Under the pieces are notes generated by a model. That model was given only the letters and a program-made list of their open reading frames with translations, was not told the origin of the DNA and made no database searches. 50,486 nt of DNA. Origin: Lachnospiraceae bacterium. Lineage in GTDB: Bacteria; Bacillota; Clostridia; Lachnospirales; Lachnospiraceae. Positions 1-9,970 of this stretch are shown here, one piece after another. Both the position numbers and the translations under genes were made by a program. Numbering within the stretch: position 1 is the first letter of the stretch; every line of letters starts with the position of its first letter. Location: positions 1-50,486 of the forward strand of contig JAQYDI010000010.1 in assembly GCA_028724245.1 (NCBI GenBank). Direction: 5' to 3'.

Positions 1-4
1 CAGA

Positions 5-715
5 TCAGTACCTTGCCGACAGCTGCTCGATTCTGTCAGTCAGCTTCTCCAGTGTGGTGCCGGAACAATCTCCGAGCCACACCATAAAAAAATCCTTGCA
101 TCTTGCAGCAATCTCACGGATTTCTCTGGAAGTCTGATCCGAATAGGTTCTGGCATCGGAAGTGACGCCATAAGCTTCCACTCCCAGCCTGCGTGCTATG
201 TAAAGTGCTCTGTACATATGATACTTCTGTGTCACAATTACGATCTTCTCCGCATCATACTCTTCAATCACACGCCGGATACTGTCATAAGTGCAGAGCC
301 CCAGCGGATCCTCTTCGATCTGTTCTTCCGGCACACCCGCCTGTACTGAATACAGCTTCATGGTATTTACTTCATTATAATACTGTCCGCTCCCGTCACC
401 GCTCATAAGCAGTGTGTCGGAAACACCTGCTTCATACAGACTGTTCCCCACATCCAGCCGGTCCTTCAGCATGGCACTTGGTTCTGTACCTCTGACAGAG
501 GCTCCCAGAACCAGAATATAGTCCACATCCGTAAGTTCCGCAGCTTCCTCCTGCGTCAGGATCCGACCGGAAGTTCCGACGATCATATCCAGATTAATAC
601 CGCCCACCACCAGTACAAACAGCGCGGCGGCGGCGATAATAATTTTCAAAATTCCTGTAATAATCCGAAAGAACCAGCACCTTTTCCCGCGCCGGTTTTT
701 ACCTGAGTTTCTCAC
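5..715 (-). CDS. SanA/YdcF-type DUF218 membrane protein
   Basis: A short basic N-terminus is followed by one membrane segment (about residues 15-40), then a DUF218 fold with the signature YILVLGASV, an MSGDG loop and a VTQKYHMYRA stretch. These match SanA (vancomycin exclusion) and YdcF proteins, envelope-associated proteins of unclear biochemistry. The family match is seen; the cell-envelope role is family knowledge. A GTG at 715 has an AAGGA site nine bases upstream and is preferred over the GTG at 733, which has none. It lies 100 bases after dtd, behind its own inverted repeat and possible promoter. The stop codon is inside the window, so the gene is complete. Confidence 0.82.
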   Translation of the reverse strand: MRNSGKNRRGKRCWFFRIITGILKIIIAAAALFVLVVGGINLDMIVGTSGRILTQEEAAELTDVDYILVLGASVRGTEPSAMLKDRLDVGNSLYEAGVSDTLLMSGDGSGQYYNEVNTMKLYSVQAGVPEEQIEEDPLGLCTYDSIRRVIEEYDAEKIVIVTQKYHMYRALYIARRLGVEAYGVTSDARTYSDQTSREIREIAARCKDFFMVWLGDCSGTTLEKLTDRIEQLSARY

Positions 716-738
716 GCTCCAATATCCTTCCACAAATA

Positions 739-771
739 TTTGCCATTACAGTATAATACAAAAATGGCAAA
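739..771 (-). promoter_or_regulatory. Inverted repeat around a possible -10 box of the SanA-like gene
   Basis: A perfect 9-bp inverted repeat (TTTGCCATT and AATGGCAAA, 15-base spacer) flanks TATACT (minus strand, 750-755). The -35 region is poor (TTTACT or ATTTAC depending on spacing). It could be an operator for the SanA-like gene, or a weak terminator for dtd, since the stem is followed by a short AT-rich stretch on the minus strand. Confidence 0.4.
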
Positions 772-815
772 GTAAATGTGAAGATTTTCTAAAGAAACTA
801 TTACAAGAACTGTAA

Positions 816-1250
816 TTATTCCAGAATTATGGTAAATGGCCCGTCATTAACCAGTTCCACCTTCATATCCGCGCCGAAAACACCCGTTTCCACACGGTCC
901 ACCTGCTCCCTGCATTTTGATACAAAATATTCATACAGTGCATTGGCATGATCCGGTTTTGCCGCATTGGTAAATCCGGGGCGGTTTCCGTGACTGCAGT
1001 CTGCATACAGAGTAAACTGGGAAACTACCAGAAGAGCGCCTCCCACGTCTTTCAGAGAAAGATTGGTTTTACCGTTTTCATCCGAAAAAATACGCAGATT
1101 GATCATCTTTTTTACGATCCGGTCCGCAGTTTTCTCATCATCTTCATGTCCTACGCCCAGCAGAACCAGATATCCTTTATCGATGGCGCCATGCACCTGC
1201 CCGTCAATGGCAACCGATGCACGCTGTACGCGCTGAATTACAACTTTCAT
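816..1250 (-). CDS. dtd: D-aminoacyl-tRNA deacylase
   Basis: A 144-residue cytoplasmic enzyme that hydrolyses D-amino acids (and glycine) mischarged onto tRNA. Both family motifs are visible: SQFTLY at residues 77-82 and NDGPFT at 135-140, which form the cross-subunit active site of the homodimer. Length is typical. The gene starts three bases after the DUF1015 stop with a GGGGAG ribosome site inside that gene's end, so the two are cotranscribed. Nothing unusual is seen. Confidence 0.96.
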   Translation of the reverse strand: MKVVIQRVQRASVAIDGQVHGAIDKGYLVLLGVGHEDDEKTADRIVKKMINLRIFSDENGKTNLSLKDVGGALLVVSQFTLYADCSHGNRPGFTNAAKPDHANALYEYFVSKCREQVDRVETGVFGADMKVELVNDGPFTIILE

Positions 1251-1253
1251 ATA

Positions 1254-2501
1254 CTACTCCCCACTTTTTTCAAACCGGTGAATAAACAAACCGCTGCGGA
1301 GCTTCGGCTCAAACCATGTAGATTTAGGCGGCATCATCCGATCCGCATCCGCTACCGCAAACAGTTCCTGAATGGAGGTGGGATACATGGAAAACGCCGC
1401 TGCCATATCATTCCTGCACCGTTTTTCCAGATAATCCGTCCCCCTGATCCCTCCGGAAAATTCAATCCGGTGATCGGTCTTCGGATCCTGAATGCCAAGC
1501 ACGGGACTCAGTACCTCATTCTGCAGATAAGCCACATCAAGTCCTTCCACACAGTCTTTGCTTACATACTCCTGTTTCTGCTCCAGCAGATACCAGCGCC
1601 CGTTCAGATACATGCCGCAGGTACCTTTCTTTCTGGGATGAACAGCGGTGGAAACTTTCTTAATATGAAACTTTTCCTCCAGTTTATGCAGAAATTCATC
1701 CGATGTCATGCCGTTCAGATCTTTTACCATCCGGTTATAAGGCAGGATTTTCAATTCATCATCAGGGAAAAGAATCGACAGAAAATAGTTGAACTCTTCT
1801 CTGCCGGTATAATCCGGTTTCTCTGCTCTGCGCTTCAGCGCCACCTTTACAGCAGAAGCACAGCGGTGATGTCCGTCTGCAATATAGGTTCTCGGAATAT
1901 CGGAAAAGGCAGCTTCCATTGCCTGATTCACGGCAGGATCCGCCACCTTCCATCCGGAATGACGCACACCGTCTTCCGAAACGAAATCAAACATGGGTTT
2001 CGTCTGCTTTACCTGATTGACCATGCTCCGGATATCATCCCGATGGCGGTAGGCCAGAAAAATAGGACCGGTCTGTGCGCTGCAGACATCCACATGACGG
2101 ATCCGGTCTTCTTCCTTTTCTGCCAGAGTAAATTCATGTTTACGGATAACATCATTCAAATAATCATCCACACTGCTGCAGCCCACAATGCCGGTCTGTT
2201 CCCTTCCGTTCATAGTCAGGGAATAAATAAAATAGCAGGCTTCTTCCTCCTGCTCCAGAATACCATCCTGCTGCCATTCCTGCAGCATGGACGATGCTTT
2301 TTCATATACACAATCTGCATACATATCCTGATCATCGGCAAATTGAGTTTCAGGCCGGTCAATATTCAGAAAAGAGTGCGGTCTTTCTGCTGCGAAAGCT
2401 TTCGCTTCCGCACGGCTGTATACGTCGTACGGAAGCGCAGCTACCTCTTCAAAATAATCTCCGGAAGGATGCACGCAGACAAAAGGTTTCACAATTGCCA
2501 T
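1254..2501 (-). CDS. DUF1015 domain protein (SerA-linked)
   Basis: A 415-residue soluble protein of the DUF1015 family. It has the N-terminal ALPYDV segment, a TYIADGHHR motif near the middle and a C-terminal MMPPKSTWFEPK-type end, all typical of the family. The reaction is not established. It begins 12 bases after serA with an ACGGAGA ribosome site and runs into dtd, so it is read in the serine biosynthesis transcript. DUF1015 genes are often found next to serA in Clostridia, which hints at a link with serine or phosphoserine metabolism; that link is inference. Confidence 0.9.
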   Translation of the reverse strand: MAIVKPFVCVHPSGDYFEEVAALPYDVYSRAEAKAFAAERPHSFLNIDRPETQFADDQDMYADCVYEKASSMLQEWQQDGILEQEEEACYFIYSLTMNGREQTGIVGCSSVDDYLNDVIRKHEFTLAEKEEDRIRHVDVCSAQTGPIFLAYRHRDDIRSMVNQVKQTKPMFDFVSEDGVRHSGWKVADPAVNQAMEAAFSDIPRTYIADGHHRCASAVKVALKRRAEKPDYTGREEFNYFLSILFPDDELKILPYNRMVKDLNGMTSDEFLHKLEEKFHIKKVSTAVHPRKKGTCGMYLNGRWYLLEQKQEYVSKDCVEGLDVAYLQNEVLSPVLGIQDPKTDHRIEFSGGIRGTDYLEKRCRNDMAAAFSMYPTSIQELFAVADADRMMPPKSTWFEPKLRSGLFIHRFEKSGE

Positions 2502-2513
2502 GGCTGTCTCCGT

Positions 2514-3680
2514 TTATTTTCTGATGACTCTTACCTTGAATACTTCAGGAATTGCAGCCAGCTTTTCAACAACGGCATCATCAATATCCTGATCCGCATC
2601 CATCAGTGTATAAGCCAGATCCCCTTTGGAATTATTGGCCATGGACGGAATATTCACGCCGCAGTTTGCCAGAACACTTGCGAACTGACCGATCATATTG
2701 GGAACGTTCTTGTTGAAAATACAGATTCTGGCCGCACCTTTTACAGGTCCCATATCACACCTGGGGAAATTCACGGAATTCACAATATTGCCGTTTTCCA
2801 GATAATCCATCATCTCCTGAACAGCCATAACCGCACAGTTATCTTCTGATTCCTCTGTGGAGGCACCAAGATGAGGGGTGGCAATTACGTTCTTCATGTT
2901 GGCGGTCTTTGCATTGGGGAAGTCTGTTACGTAGCATTTTACTTTGCCTGCTTCGATTGCAGCTTCCAGATCGTCATCATTAACAAGAAGGTCTCTTGCG
3001 AAGTTCAGGACAACGGCGCCGTCCTTCATCAGGGCAAATACATCTTTATTGATCATGCCTTTTGTGCTGTCCAGCAGCGGTACATGAACGCTGAGGAAAT
3101 CGCACTGGGGAACCAGATCTTCCAGCTTCTCGCATACCTGTACGTGAGTTGACAGATGCAGTGCGGAATTAACGGAAATATAGGGGTCGTAGCCGATTAC
3201 TTTCATTCCCAGATCAACAGCAGTATTGGCAACCAGGATACCGATGGCACCAAGGCCTACCACACCCAGTGTTTTACCTTTGATTTCGTTGCCGGCAAAC
3301 TGTTTTTTAGCTTTTTCCATGGTCTTGCCGATGGCAGGATCAGAAGCATTGTTCTTCACCCATTCGATACCGCCTGCAATATCACGGGAACCCAGCAGCA
3401 GACCTGCAACAACCAGTTCCTTTACACCATTGGCATTGGCACCGGGCGTGTTGAACACAACAATACCTTTTTCCGCGCATTTATCAAGAGGAATATTGTT
3501 GACACCGGCACCGGCTCTTGCTACTGCTTCCAGTCCTTCGGGAAGTTCCATCTCATGCATGGAGGCACTTCTTACAAGGATACCTTCCGCTTCATTCACA
3601 TCATCTGTTACTGCGTAATTATCTGTCAGTAAATTTAAACCGTACTTTGAAATCGGATTTAAACATTTGATCTTATACAT
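2514..3680 (-). CDS. serA: D-3-phosphoglycerate dehydrogenase
   Basis: First enzyme of serine synthesis: it oxidises 3-phosphoglycerate to 3-phosphohydroxypyruvate with NAD+. The 388-residue chain has the D-2-hydroxyacid dehydrogenase layout: a substrate domain, a GLGAIG nucleotide-binding loop near residue 145, the catalytic arginine in NFARDLLV and the catalytic histidine in TPHLGAS. A C-terminal ACT domain of about 70 residues probably allows serine feedback. The ribosome site is a modest AGAGAGA. It sits 45 bases downstream of serC, completing a serC-serA unit. Confidence 0.95.
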   Translation of the reverse strand: MYKIKCLNPISKYGLNLLTDNYAVTDDVNEAEGILVRSASMHEMELPEGLEAVARAGAGVNNIPLDKCAEKGIVVFNTPGANANGVKELVVAGLLLGSRDIAGGIEWVKNNASDPAIGKTMEKAKKQFAGNEIKGKTLGVVGLGAIGILVANTAVDLGMKVIGYDPYISVNSALHLSTHVQVCEKLEDLVPQCDFLSVHVPLLDSTKGMINKDVFALMKDGAVVLNFARDLLVNDDDLEAAIEAGKVKCYVTDFPNAKTANMKNVIATPHLGASTEESEDNCAVMAVQEMMDYLENGNIVNSVNFPRCDMGPVKGAARICIFNKNVPNMIGQFASVLANCGVNIPSMANNSKGDLAYTLMDADQDIDDAVVEKLAAIPEVFKVRVIRK

Positions 3681-3725
3681 GATACATCTCTCTTTTCTGT
3701 CAAATTGTAACTAATATACCTCAAA

Positions 3726-4805
3726 CTAATGTTTTGCTTCAAATTCAGTCATGAATTTAACCAGCGCTTCCACACCTTCATAAGGCATTGCATTGTAGAT
3801 GGACGCTCTCATACCGCCTACTGATCTGTGACCCTTCAGGTTTTCAAAACCGGCTGCCTTTGCTTCTTTCACAAATAAAGCATCCAGTTCCTTGTCGCCG
3901 GTTACGAAAGGTACGTTCATCAGGGAACGGTCTTCCTTTCTGACTGTGCCTTTGAACATCTGGCTCTGATCGAGATAATTGTACAGCAGTGCTGCTTTCT
4001 TTTCGTTTCTTTCCTTCATGGCAGTCAGGCCGCCGTTCTTTTTCAGCCATTTGAATACCTTGCCGCAGATGTAGATACCGTAGCAGGGCGGCGTATTGAA
4101 CATGGAACCGTTGTCTGCATGTGTTTTGTATGTCAGCATGGTAGGTGTTCCGGGCAGAACATCCTCCGTAATCAGATCTTCACGGATAATTGCGATCACA
4201 ACGCCGGCAGGGCCTACATTTTTCTGCACGCCGCCGTAGATCATGGCGTAATCTTCCACATTAACAGGTTCAGACAGGAAACAGGAGGATACGTCAGCAA
4301 TCAGATCCTTACCCTTTGTATTGGGCAGTTTTTTATATTTGGTACCGTAAATGGTATTATTTTCGCAGATATATACATAGTCCGCATCAGGACTGATGGG
4401 CAGATCGGAACAGTCGGGAATATAGCTGAATGTTTTGTCTTCGCTGGATGCGATGGCATTGGCCTGACCGAACTTCTGTGCTTCTTTCCATGCCTTTTTT
4501 GCCCATGCGCCGGTAATAATGTAATCAGCAACGCGGTTCTTCATAAAGTTCATGGGGATCATGGCGAACTGTGTTGATGCACCGCCCTGAAGGAACAGAA
4601 CCTTATAGTTGGAAGGAATACCCATCAGTTCGCGGATATCTGCTTCTGCCTCATCCATAATATTCTGGAACATAGGTGATCTGTGGCTCATCTCCATAAC
4701 GGACATGCCGCATCCACGGTAATCCAGCATCTCTTCTGCTGCTTCTTTTAATACTTCTTCCGGTAATACAGCCGGACCTGCCGAAAAGTTATATACTCTT
4801 CCCAT
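3726..4805 (-). CDS. serC: Phosphoserine aminotransferase
   Basis: A class V PLP-dependent aminotransferase of 359 residues that turns 3-phosphohydroxypyruvate and glutamate into phosphoserine. The N-terminus NFSAGPAVLP is diagnostic, QGGAST is a phosphate-binding loop and YGGVQKNVGPAG carries the PLP lysine (K195). A GAGGAGG ribosome site lies nine bases before the ATG. It is separated from ilvB by 131 bases containing several hairpins, so it may be partly independent of the branched-chain genes. Confidence 0.96.
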   Translation of the reverse strand: MGRVYNFSAGPAVLPEEVLKEAAEEMLDYRGCGMSVMEMSHRSPMFQNIMDEAEADIRELMGIPSNYKVLFLQGGASTQFAMIPMNFMKNRVADYIITGAWAKKAWKEAQKFGQANAIASSEDKTFSYIPDCSDLPISPDADYVYICENNTIYGTKYKKLPNTKGKDLIADVSSCFLSEPVNVEDYAMIYGGVQKNVGPAGVVIAIIREDLITEDVLPGTPTMLTYKTHADNGSMFNTPPCYGIYICGKVFKWLKKNGGLTAMKERNEKKAALLYNYLDQSQMFKGTVRKEDRSLMNVPFVTGDKELDALFVKEAKAAGFENLKGHRSVGGMRASIYNAMPYEGVEALVKFMTEFEAKH

Positions 4806-4936
4806 AGCTTGCGCCTCCTCAGTTTATGCGGCCCGCATTACTGCATCAATACAGGCCGCAGCATATTTTTCCTAGTTGTTCCCGATATGCGGGGTATCTA
4901 TTGCACACAGATCAGGGATCTGTGGTGAATAGCAGT
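4806..4936. other. Hairpin-rich gap between ilvB and serC
   Basis: On the minus strand this gap can form three short stems in a row: CACAGATC/GATCTGTG, CCCCGCATATCGGG and TGCGGCC/GGGCCGCA, followed by the serC ribosome site. There is no clear T-tract terminator and no good -35/-10 pair. It may damp read-through from ilvB to serC. No T-box consensus was seen. Confidence 0.4.
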
Positions 4937-6622
4937 TTATTTGCCAAGTACCTTATCCAGATCCTCCTCGGAGAATGCATCTGCAATGTTGCCTCCGGGT
5001 GATACCATGGGGAATACTTTGTCATCCTGGTCGATATAGCAGTCGATTACAACAGGGCCGTTATATGCCAGAGCTTCTTTCAGAGCGGGTTCCACTTCTT
5101 CCTTCTTCGTGACGCGGATACCTTTTACACCAAGTGCTTCCGCAACCTTTACAAAATCCACCGCATCATCCAGAACCGTATGTGAATATCTTTCACCGTA
5201 GAACAGCGTCTGCCACTGTCTTACCATACCCAGTACATGGTTGTTGATACATACCTGAATAATGGGGATATTGTAACGGGATGCTGTTGCCAGCTCATTC
5301 ATATTCATACGGAAGCATCCGTCACCGGCAATGTTGATGACCTGTTTGGACGGCACACCCACCTGAGCACCGATTGCTGCACCGAGACCGTATCCCATTG
5401 TTCCGAGACCGCCGGAAGTCAGGAATGTTCTCGGGTATTTGTATTTGATGTACTGGGCAGCCCACATCTGGTGCTGGCCGACATCGGTTGTAATAATTGC
5501 CCCGCCCTTTGTCAGTTCATTGATCTTTTCAATTACATAAGGGCCGGTAAGAACGTCCTTATTGTAAGTCAGAGGATACTGTTCTTTCAGACGGTTGATC
5601 TGGCACATCCATGCATAATGATCTGCCTGTTCCATACGGTCATTGAGAATCTCCAGTACCTTTTTGATATCGCCGGTCACGGCCACATCCACTTTGACAT
5701 TTTTATTCACTTCCGCAGGATCCACATCGATTTGCAGAATCTTTGCTCCCTCTGCAAATGTTTTTACATTACCGGTTACGCGGTCGGAGAAACGGCAGCC
5801 TACTGCCACCAGCAGGTCGCATTTGGCCACGCCGAAATCGGATGCTTTGGTGCCGTGCATACCCACAGGGCCGGTATAATTCAGGCTCTCTCCATCGAAT
5901 GCACCTTTACCCATCAGGGTATCGCAGACCGGTGAATCCATCAATGCTGCAAATTCAGCCAGTTCATCGGAAGCCTCGGAAATAACAGCGCCGCCGCCAA
6001 CCATAATAAACGGCTTTTTGCAGTCTTCAATCAGCTTCAGCGCCGCATTGATGTCTTCCTCACGGATATCCCGTGTAGAACGGTAAACAGGCATGGGATC
6101 CGCTGCTTCGTACTCGGTTACAGCTGCTGTTACATCTTTGGGGATATCGATCAGAACCGGTCCGGGTCTTCCTGTTTTGGCAATTCGAAAGGCATTGCGG
6201 ACCGTATCGGCCAGATTCCTGACATCCTTTACGATATAATTATGTTTTGTAATAGGCATCGTAACACCTAAAATATCAATTTCCTGAAAACTGTCCTTAC
6301 CCAGTGCTGCCACGCCTACATTGCAGGTGATTGCCACCATCGGTACAGAATCCATATATGCGGTAGCAATACCGGTTACCAGATTGGTTGCACCGGGACC
6401 TGATGTTGCCAGACATACACCGACCTTTCCGGTTGCTCTCGCATATCCGTCAGCTGCATGAGAAGCGCCCTGCTCATGAGAAGTAAGGATATGACGGATT
6501 TCAGGATGTTTGTAAAGCGCATCATATACATTCAGAATTGCACCGCCCGGATAGCCAAACACGGTATCCACACCCTGCTCTTTTAAACACTCGATTAAAA
6601 TTTCTGAACCATTTAACTGCAT
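4937..6622 (-). CDS. ilvB: Acetolactate synthase, large (catalytic) subunit
   Basis: A ThDP-dependent enzyme of 561 residues that condenses pyruvate (or pyruvate with 2-oxobutyrate) to acetohydroxy acids, the first shared step of valine and isoleucine synthesis. Visible are the GYPGGAILNVYDAL start with the catalytic glutamate in SHEQGASHAADGYA, the FAD-type central domain, and the ThDP/Mg site from GDGCFRMN to NNHVLGMV. Start ATG follows an AAAGGAG site that overlaps the ilvD end (four-base gap). No ilvN regulatory subunit gene lies in the window, so feedback control, if any, comes from elsewhere. Confidence 0.95.
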   Translation of the reverse strand: MQLNGSEILIECLKEQGVDTVFGYPGGAILNVYDALYKHPEIRHILTSHEQGASHAADGYARATGKVGVCLATSGPGATNLVTGIATAYMDSVPMVAITCNVGVAALGKDSFQEIDILGVTMPITKHNYIVKDVRNLADTVRNAFRIAKTGRPGPVLIDIPKDVTAAVTEYEAADPMPVYRSTRDIREEDINAALKLIEDCKKPFIMVGGGAVISEASDELAEFAALMDSPVCDTLMGKGAFDGESLNYTGPVGMHGTKASDFGVAKCDLLVAVGCRFSDRVTGNVKTFAEGAKILQIDVDPAEVNKNVKVDVAVTGDIKKVLEILNDRMEQADHYAWMCQINRLKEQYPLTYNKDVLTGPYVIEKINELTKGGAIITTDVGQHQMWAAQYIKYKYPRTFLTSGGLGTMGYGLGAAIGAQVGVPSKQVINIAGDGCFRMNMNELATASRYNIPIIQVCINNHVLGMVRQWQTLFYGERYSHTVLDDAVDFVKVAEALGVKGIRVTKKEEVEPALKEALAYNGPVVIDCYIDQDDKVFPMVSPGGNIADAFSEEDLDKVLGK

Positions 6623-6626
6623 CGGT

Positions 6627-8291
6627 CTATTCTCCTTTCAGAACTGCTCCGTGGCAGCTGTCTGTAACCAGTTTTGCATAACGTGCCAGATAACCCGTTT
6701 TTACTTTGGGCTCTCTGGGCTGCCATTTGGCTTTTCTTGCTGCCAGTTCTTCATCGGACAGGCGTACATTCAAAGTATTGGCAGGAATGTTGATCTCGAT
6801 GATATCGCCTTCTTCGATCAGGGCAATAGGGCCGCCTACTGCTGCTTCAGGACATACATGACCAATGGAAGCACCACGGGAAGCACCGCTGAAACGTCCG
6901 TCTGTAATCAGGGCAACGCTGGAGCCGAGTCCCATACCTGCGATAGCGGAAGTAGGATTCAGCATCTCACGCATGCCGGGGCCGCCTTTGGGACCTTCGT
7001 AACGGATCACAACCACATCGCCTGCCACGATCTTACCGCCCTTGATGGCTGCAATTGCATCTTCCTCACAGTCAAATACGCGGGCAGGACCTGAATGAAC
7101 CATCATCTCCGGAACAACTGCAGAACGTTTTACCACGCTGCCGTCAGGTGCAATGTTGCCTTTTAATACGGCGATACCGCCTGTTACACTGTAGGGATTA
7201 TCGATGGGACGGATAGTTTCAGGATCGCGGTTTACAACGTTTTCAAGGTTTTCGCCTACGGTTTTACCGGTCGCCGTAATCAGATCTGTCTTTAACAGGC
7301 CTTTTTTGGTCAGTTCCTTCATAACGGCATAAACGCCGCCTGCTTCATTCAGGTCTTCCATATAGGTGTATCCTGCCGGTGCCAGATGACACAGATTGGG
7401 CGTTTTTGCGCTGATCTCATTGGCGATATCCATGTCGATCTCCACGCCTGCTTCATGAGCAATGGCAGGCAGATGCAGCATGGTATTGGTGGAACAGCCA
7501 AGAGCCATATCAACAGTCAGAGCATTCATAAATGCATCTTCTGTCATAATATCTCTGGGACGGATGTTTCTTCTGTACAGTTCCATAACCTGCATGCCGG
7601 CATGTTTTGCCAGTTTGATACGCTCGGAATATACGGCGGGAATCGTGCCGTTGCCGCGAAGTCCCATACCGATGGCTTCTGTCAGACAGTTCATGGAATT
7701 GGCTGTATACATACCGGAACAGGAACCGCAGGTAGGACAAACCCTGTTCTCAAATTCCGTTACATCATCTTCTGTCATGGTGCCTGCTGCGTAGGAACCT
7801 ACTGCTTCGAACATGGAAGAAAGACTTCTCTTCTCACCCTTTACACGTCCTGCCAGCATGGGGCCGCCGCTTACGAAAACGGTGGGGATATTCAGTCTTG
7901 CTGCTGCCATCAGCAGACCGGGCACATTCTTATCACAGTTGGGAATCATAACGAGAGCATCAAACTGATGTGCCAGAGCCATACATTCGGTGGAATCGGC
8001 AATCAGATCTCTCGTTACGAGAGAATATTTCATACCTACATGTCCCATGGCAATACCATCGCATACAGCAATGGCAGGGAACATGATGGGAGTACCGCCG
8101 GCCATGGCAACACCCATCTTAACTGCCTGGGCAATCTTGTCCAGATTCATATGGCCGGGAACGATTTCATTGTAGGAGCAGACAATACCTACAAGAGGCT
8201 TTTCCAGCTCTTCCTTTGTCATACCAAGTGCATTGAATAAAGAACGATGCGGTGCCTGCTGCATACCGCTTTTAACTGCATCACTTTTCAT
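6627..8291 (-). CDS. ilvD: Dihydroxy-acid dehydratase
   Basis: Dehydrates 2,3-dihydroxy acids to 2-keto acids in valine, isoleucine and pantothenate supply. The 554-residue chain carries the family cysteines of the Fe-S cluster in NCDKNVPG and [16 protein letters not shown], plus the C-terminal GRFSGASRG motif. The ribosome site is AAAGGA. It lies 75 bases after leuB and four before ilvB, so leuB-ilvD-ilvB is one operon. Length and motifs are ordinary. Confidence 0.96.
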   Translation of the reverse strand: MKSDAVKSGMQQAPHRSLFNALGMTKEELEKPLVGIVCSYNEIVPGHMNLDKIAQAVKMGVAMAGGTPIMFPAIAVCDGIAMGHVGMKYSLVTRDLIADSTECMALAHQFDALVMIPNCDKNVPGLLMAAARLNIPTVFVSGGPMLAGRVKGEKRSLSSMFEAVGSYAAGTMTEDDVTEFENRVCPTCGSCSGMYTANSMNCLTEAIGMGLRGNGTIPAVYSERIKLAKHAGMQVMELYRRNIRPRDIMTEDAFMNALTVDMALGCSTNTMLHLPAIAHEAGVEIDMDIANEISAKTPNLCHLAPAGYTYMEDLNEAGGVYAVMKELTKKGLLKTDLITATGKTVGENLENVVNRDPETIRPIDNPYSVTGGIAVLKGNIAPDGSVVKRSAVVPEMMVHSGPARVFDCEEDAIAAIKGGKIVAGDVVVIRYEGPKGGPGMREMLNPTSAIAGMGLGSSVALITDGRFSGASRGASIGHVCPEAAVGGPIALIEEGDIIEINIPANTLNVRLSDEELAARKAKWQPREPKVKTGYLARYAKLVTDSCHGAVLKGE

Positions 8292-8366
8292 TTCTGTATA
8301 TCCTTTCTAAACAATTGCTTGAAACTATGTTTTCCTGTCTTCTATAGCAAAACGTATCGTGTATGA

Positions 8367-9449
8367 TCAGATTCTCTCCGCGATCAGATCGCCCATCTTC
8401 TCAGTTCCCACCAGAGTACATCCCTCGGACATGATATCACCTGTGCGGTATCCCGCTTCCAGAACAGCGGAAACAGCTGCTTCCACCGCATCCGCTTCCT
8501 TATCCATATCAAAGGAATAGCGAAGCATCATGGCTGCGGAAAAAATGGTAGCAATGGGATTTGCCAGATCTTTTCCTGCAATATCCGGTGCAGAACCGTG
8601 GCTCGGTTCGTACAGTCCCAGCTTTGTTTCACTCAGGCTGGCACTGGAAAGCATGCCGATGGAACCGGTGATCATGCTGGCCTCATCGGAAAGGATGTCG
8701 CCGAACATGTTCTCTGTAAGAATGACGTCAAACTGTCCGGGATTCATAACCAGCTGCATAGCACAATTGTCAACCAGCATATGATTCAGTTCAACATCGG
8801 GATAATCCTTTGCCACTTCCTCTGCCACCTGTCTCCAGAGTCTGGAGGAATCCAGTACATTGGCCTTGTCTACGCTGGTTACTTTTCCTCTTCTCTTTCT
8901 TGCGATTTCAAATGCCTTGATGGCAATGCGGCGGATCTCATTCTCATCGTAGGTCAGGGTATCCGTAGCTTTTCTCACGCCATCCACTTCTTCTGTATGA
9001 CGTTCTCCGAAATAGAGACCGCCGGTCAGTTCACGCATGATCACCATATCAAAGCCTTCACCGATAATATCCTCACGCAGAGGGCAGGCAGCCTTCAGCT
9101 CTTTATACAGATAAGCAGGACGGATATTGGCAAAAAGGCCAAGACCCTTGCGGATTGCCAGCAGACCTGCTTCGGGACGCAGATTGGGAGCCACATCATA
9201 CCATCTGGAATTGCCCACATTGCCGCCGACAGCGCCCAGCAGAACGGAATCGGAAGCTCTTGCCGCTTCCAGTGTCTCATCGGTCAGCGGTACACCGTAA
9301 GCATCAATGGAGCATCCGCCCATCAGCAGTTCCTTATATGTAAACTCATGTCCATATTTTTCACATACCCGATCCAGTACTTTGCGGGCTTCTCTGACAA
9401 TTTCCGGACCAATACCATCGCCGGGAATTAATGCAATATTCTTTTTCAT
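8367..9449 (-). CDS. leuB: 3-isopropylmalate dehydrogenase
   Basis: Oxidises and decarboxylates 3-isopropylmalate in leucine synthesis, using NAD+. The 360-residue protein shows the N-terminal IPGDGIGPE, the LLGAVGG loop, [15 protein letters not shown] with catalytic lysine, and the [17 protein letters not shown] metal- and NAD-binding signature. A GGAGGGAG site precedes the ATG. It is first in the leuB-ilvD-ilvB operon. leuA and leuCD are not in the window, so the leucine branch is split across the genome. Confidence 0.96.
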   Translation of the reverse strand: MKKNIALIPGDGIGPEIVREARKVLDRVCEKYGHEFTYKELLMGGCSIDAYGVPLTDETLEAARASDSVLLGAVGGNVGNSRWYDVAPNLRPEAGLLAIRKGLGLFANIRPAYLYKELKAACPLREDIIGEGFDMVIMRELTGGLYFGERHTEEVDGVRKATDTLTYDENEIRRIAIKAFEIARKRRGKVTSVDKANVLDSSRLWRQVAEEVAKDYPDVELNHMLVDNCAMQLVMNPGQFDVILTENMFGDILSDEASMITGSIGMLSSASLSETKLGLYEPSHGSAPDIAGKDLANPIATIFSAAMMLRYSFDMDKEADAVEAAVSAVLEAGYRTGDIMSEGCTLVGTEKMGDLIAERI

Positions 9450-9970
9450 AAATCTATCTCCCTCCAGGTTCTCAAAAACAGGCAGCCATCCGCATCCGCG
9501 CAGATAGTTACCAGAACATTATAATATAGAATATTCTCACAATCCAGATTCGAATTTATCTTATTTCCTGACCGGATTTAAACTGTTCATTAAATAATAT
9601 CTTATTTCTTGAAATATTTCAACCTTTTGCGCCATTTTATGAGAAAAAAAACGGCTCGGTTCCGGGCTGAATTTGGCAGTTTTTAACAACCTCTTTTTCA
9701 TGTATTCTCATACGCAGCGCCAGAATGATAATTAATTATTATTTTGTTTTCATCCAGCCTTATCTTCACATAATCTTTCTCTCTGCAGTTCATACCTGAT
9801 CCAGCCCAAACCGCAGATCTTTATACAATTTTAATCTTAATTTCCTTTTTTTTCACCTGTTTTCTGATATACTGTTAACATGCGGCTGACGGACAGGATC
9901 AGAATCAAAAAGCGGAAGCTTCCCTTTTTCGTCCGCTGCAGTGTACGATTCTGTACAGAAGGAGGTATGT
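9450..9970. other. Divergent control region between leuB and a membrane protein
   Basis: About 520 bases without a gene. For leuB (minus strand) a TATAAT lies at 9518-9523 with no convincing -35. A perfect 14-bp palindrome, TTGAAATATTTCAA, sits at 9609-9622, about 90 bases upstream of that -10, and could be an operator. For the plus-strand gene an extended -10 (TG-A-TATACT) lies at 9865-9873. No T-box sequence, leucine-rich leader peptide or riboswitch core was recognised. Confidence 0.45.

Noticed and set aside
948-2849. 633-codon plus-strand ORF
   Set aside because: It lies antisense to dtd, the DUF1015 gene and part of serA, all well supported; its product looks like an antisense translation (rich in H, I, F, R).
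4806-4936. T-box leader or serine riboswitch between ilvB and serC
   Set aside because: The T-box consensus is absent; only simple stems are present.
9541-9640. Possible leader peptide ahead of leuB (about 24 codons)
   Set aside because: No ribosome site, no run of leucine codons and no attenuator stem was found.
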